A stretch of 54,522 nucleotides of DNA from NCBI RefSeq assembly GCF_001911425.1, contig NZ_MPPL01000001.1, positions 77,269-131,790 on the forward strand, in the 5' to 3' direction. The DNA is from Mucilaginibacter polytrichastri. GTDB lineage: Bacteria > Bacteroidota > Bacteroidia > Sphingobacteriales > Sphingobacteriaceae. The notes below the pieces were generated by a model, which was not told where the DNA came from, ran no database searches, and saw only the letters and a list, made by a program, of their open reading frames with translations. Below, one piece after another: positions 52,924 through 54,522 of this stretch; within the stretch, counting starts at the first letter, position 1, and the number at the start of each line of letters is the position of its first letter. Both the position numbers and the translations under genes were made by a program.

Positions 52924-54522
52924 ATGAGATATTCTTTTTTGACCAGTTTGTCCCTGGTCTTTTTTGCAGGTATTACTATTTGCAAAGCCCAGCATTTAGC
53001 CAGCCAGCCAGAGCTATCAAAGTTTGATAACACCCAATTATTTAACCCGGTTTTTTATACACACAACGGTACCGAGTACCGTGCAGCCGATGGCGAACCC
53101 GGCCCCCTGTACTGGCAAAACCGTGCCGACTACCAGTTGGCTGCCCATTTGGATGATAAAACCAACGAAATAACAGGTACCGAAGTACTTACCTATACCA
53201 ATAACAGCCCGCAAAAAATGGACTTTTTGTGGATGCAGCTTGAGCAGAATCTTTACAAAGAAAACTCGAGAGGCGCATTGATGGAAGCCGCGGTGGGTAG
53301 CCGTAACCATTCGAGAGGGGCCGCTTATACTGGCTACGATATTAAATCGGTAACTATAAATGGCCTTGCGGTTAAGTTTTTGGTTATAGATACCCGTATG
53401 CAGCTGTTTTTGCCTGCGGCCCTGGCTGCAAAAGGCGGTAAGGTTGCCGTTAAAATAACCTACTCATTTACAGTGCCCGATTATGGGTCTGACCGTACCG
53501 GGATACAGGAAACCCGTAATGGTAAAATATTTACCATTGCCCAATGGTACCCGCGCATGTGTGTGTACGATGATGTAATGGGCTGGAATGCCATACCCTA
53601 CAATGGCCCAAGCGAGTTTTACCTCGAGTACGGCGATTTTGATGTAAGCATCACCGCGCCGGCAAGCCATATCGTATTTGCATCCGGCGAATTGCAGAAC
53701 CCGCAGGAAGTTTATACACCGTTGCAGCAACAGCGCTGGGCACAGGCTGCAGGCAGCGATAAAACAATACTTATCCGTTCGGCAAGTGAGGTGAGGAGTG
53801 CGGCTTCGCGCCCGGCAGGCAAGCCCGAACTAACCTGGCATTACAAAATCAGCAATGCGCGCGATGCTGTATGGGCATCGTCGGCAGCGTTTATTGTTGA
53901 TGCTGCTAAAGTTAATTTACCCAATGGCAAAAAAACGCTTGCGGTATCTGCCTATCCGGTAGAGAGTAAAGGCGATAACGGCTGGGAGCATTCAACAGAG
54001 TATGTTAAAGGCTCATTAGAGTATAATAGCAGTAAATGGTTTGCTTACCCTTACCCGGTGGCTGTAGCTGTGGCGGGCAAAGTTGGTGGTATGGAGTACC
54101 CCGGCATTGTTTTCTGCGGATCTGACAGCAAGGGTAAAATTTTGTGGGATGTTAACGACCATGAGTTTGGCCATACCTGGTTCCCGATGATAGTGGGTTC
54201 TAACGAGCGTTTGTACGGCTGGATGGACGAAGGATTTAATACTTTCATCAATAGCCTGTCTACAGCAGCCTATAACAACGGCCAATATGCCGAACCAGGC
54301 TTAAACTGGACAAGCAACAAGGCCATGCACCTGCTAAACCCTGAAATGGAACCGGTAATGACCGCGCCTGATAACGTTGCCGAAATGCACGATGGCGCTG
54401 TGCTTTACGATAAGCCTGCCGAAGCATTAAAGATTTTGCGTAACCAGGTGCTTGGTACAGACAGGTTTGACAGGGCTTTTAAAACTTATATAGAACGTTG
54501 GGCCTATAAACACCCCACTCCC
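52924..54522 (+). CDS. M1 family metallopeptidase, cut by the window end
   Basis: The first 533 residues of a larger secreted zinc aminopeptidase are present; no stop occurs before the window ends. A signal peptide ([16 protein letters not shown]) precedes an N-terminal beta-domain ([14 protein letters not shown] region). The zinc site is HEFGH (H413, H417) with the third ligand E436 exactly 18 residues later in GWMDEGFN, the M1 pattern HEXXH-X18-E. The upstream GGMEYPG loop stands at the place of the usual GAMEN exopeptidase loop, with Y for N. Such proteins degrade peptides in the periplasm or at the surface. Confidence 0.93.
   Translation, partial: MRYSFLTSLSLVFFAGITICKAQHLASQPELSKFDNTQLFNPVFYTHNGTEYRAADGEPGPLYWQNRADYQLAAHLDDKTNEITGTEVLTYTNNSPQKMDFLWMQLEQNLYKENSRGALMEAAVGSRNHSRGAAYTGYDIKSVTINGLAVKFLVIDTRMQLFLPAALAAKGGKVAVKITYSFTVPDYGSDRTGIQETRNGKIFTIAQWYPRMCVYDDVMGWNAIPYNGPSEFYLEYGDFDVSITAPASHIVFASGELQNPQEVYTPLQQQRWAQAAGSDKTILIRSASEVRSAASRPAGKPELTWHYKISNARDAVWASSAAFIVDAAKVNLPNGKKTLAVSAYPVESKGDNGWEHSTEYVKGSLEYNSSKWFAYPYPVAVAVAGKVGGMEYPGIVFCGSDSKGKILWDVNDHEFGHTWFPMIVGSNERLYGWMDEGFNTFINSLSTAAYNNGQYAEPGLNWTSNKAMHLLNPEMEPVMTAPDNVAEMHDGAVLYDKPAEALKILRNQVLGTDRFDRAFKTYIERWAYKHPTP

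Noticed and set aside
1..54522. CRISPR array, prophage or insertion sequence
   Set aside because: No regularly spaced repeats, cas genes, phage structural genes or transposase were seen on reading both strands.

Overview
The window reads as chromosomal DNA of a Bacteroidota bacterium, most likely family Sphingobacteriaceae (Mucilaginibacter/Pedobacter-like). The signs are a moderate-GC genome with weak Shine-Dalgarno sequences, promoters of the Bacteroidota type (TTTG-N18/20-TAnnTTTG, clearest before the tRNA), a CarboxypepD_reg/plug/OMP_b-brl outer membrane receptor, a DUF2723 protein, BBP2-type porins, a stand-alone KdpD sensor protein, and dispersed palindromic repeats. No phage, integrase, transposase or CRISPR array was seen.

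Layout. 0-3 kb: a DUF1579-like secreted protein, a small membrane protein and a rhomboid protease. 3.2-11.8 kb: an efflux locus made of a periplasmic adaptor, a 1492-residue RND pump fused to its own TolC-like outer membrane factor, a beta-barrel protein and a DUF2147 protein, followed by a LytS/LytTR two-component pair. 11.9-24.3 kb: mixed accessory genes, namely an AraC regulator, a cupin, a giant propeller-type hybrid histidine kinase, YceI, a secreted Cif-like epoxide-hydrolase homologue, a frameshifted SDR remnant, a DHA2-type MFS exporter, an FAD/NAD(P) protein, a UBP-type zinc finger protein and a small membrane protein.

24.4-36 kb is the most coherent system: a high-affinity potassium import (Kdp) locus. 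In order it holds an NtrC-family sigma-54 activator, a terminator, a sigma-54-like promoter, two micro membrane proteins (an unnamed 27-residue one and KdpF), KdpA, a palindromic repeat, KdpB, KdpC, two outer membrane porins, a KdpD sensor without any kinase domain, and a separate HAMP histidine kinase. The sensing function, fused in E. coli KdpD, is split in two here, and the expected OmpR-type KdpE is replaced by an enhancer-binding protein. A 19-bp RNA hairpin covers the start codon of the second porin. A complete bacteriophytochrome kinase lies convergent to the locus at 36-38.2 kb.

38.6-43.4 kb: a His/Asp-rich mini-lipoprotein, a large MG2/plug-like secreted protein starting at TTG, a Spy-like small secreted protein and accA. 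43.9-54.5 kb is mostly core: DUF2723 membrane protein, tRNA-Gln, prs, rplY (L25/CTC), pth, a TonB-dependent-receptor-like protein, an ArsC/Spx-family protein and an M1 aminopeptidase cut off by the window end. Repeats of at least three families lie between genes, including one repeat nested inside another at 49.3 kb.
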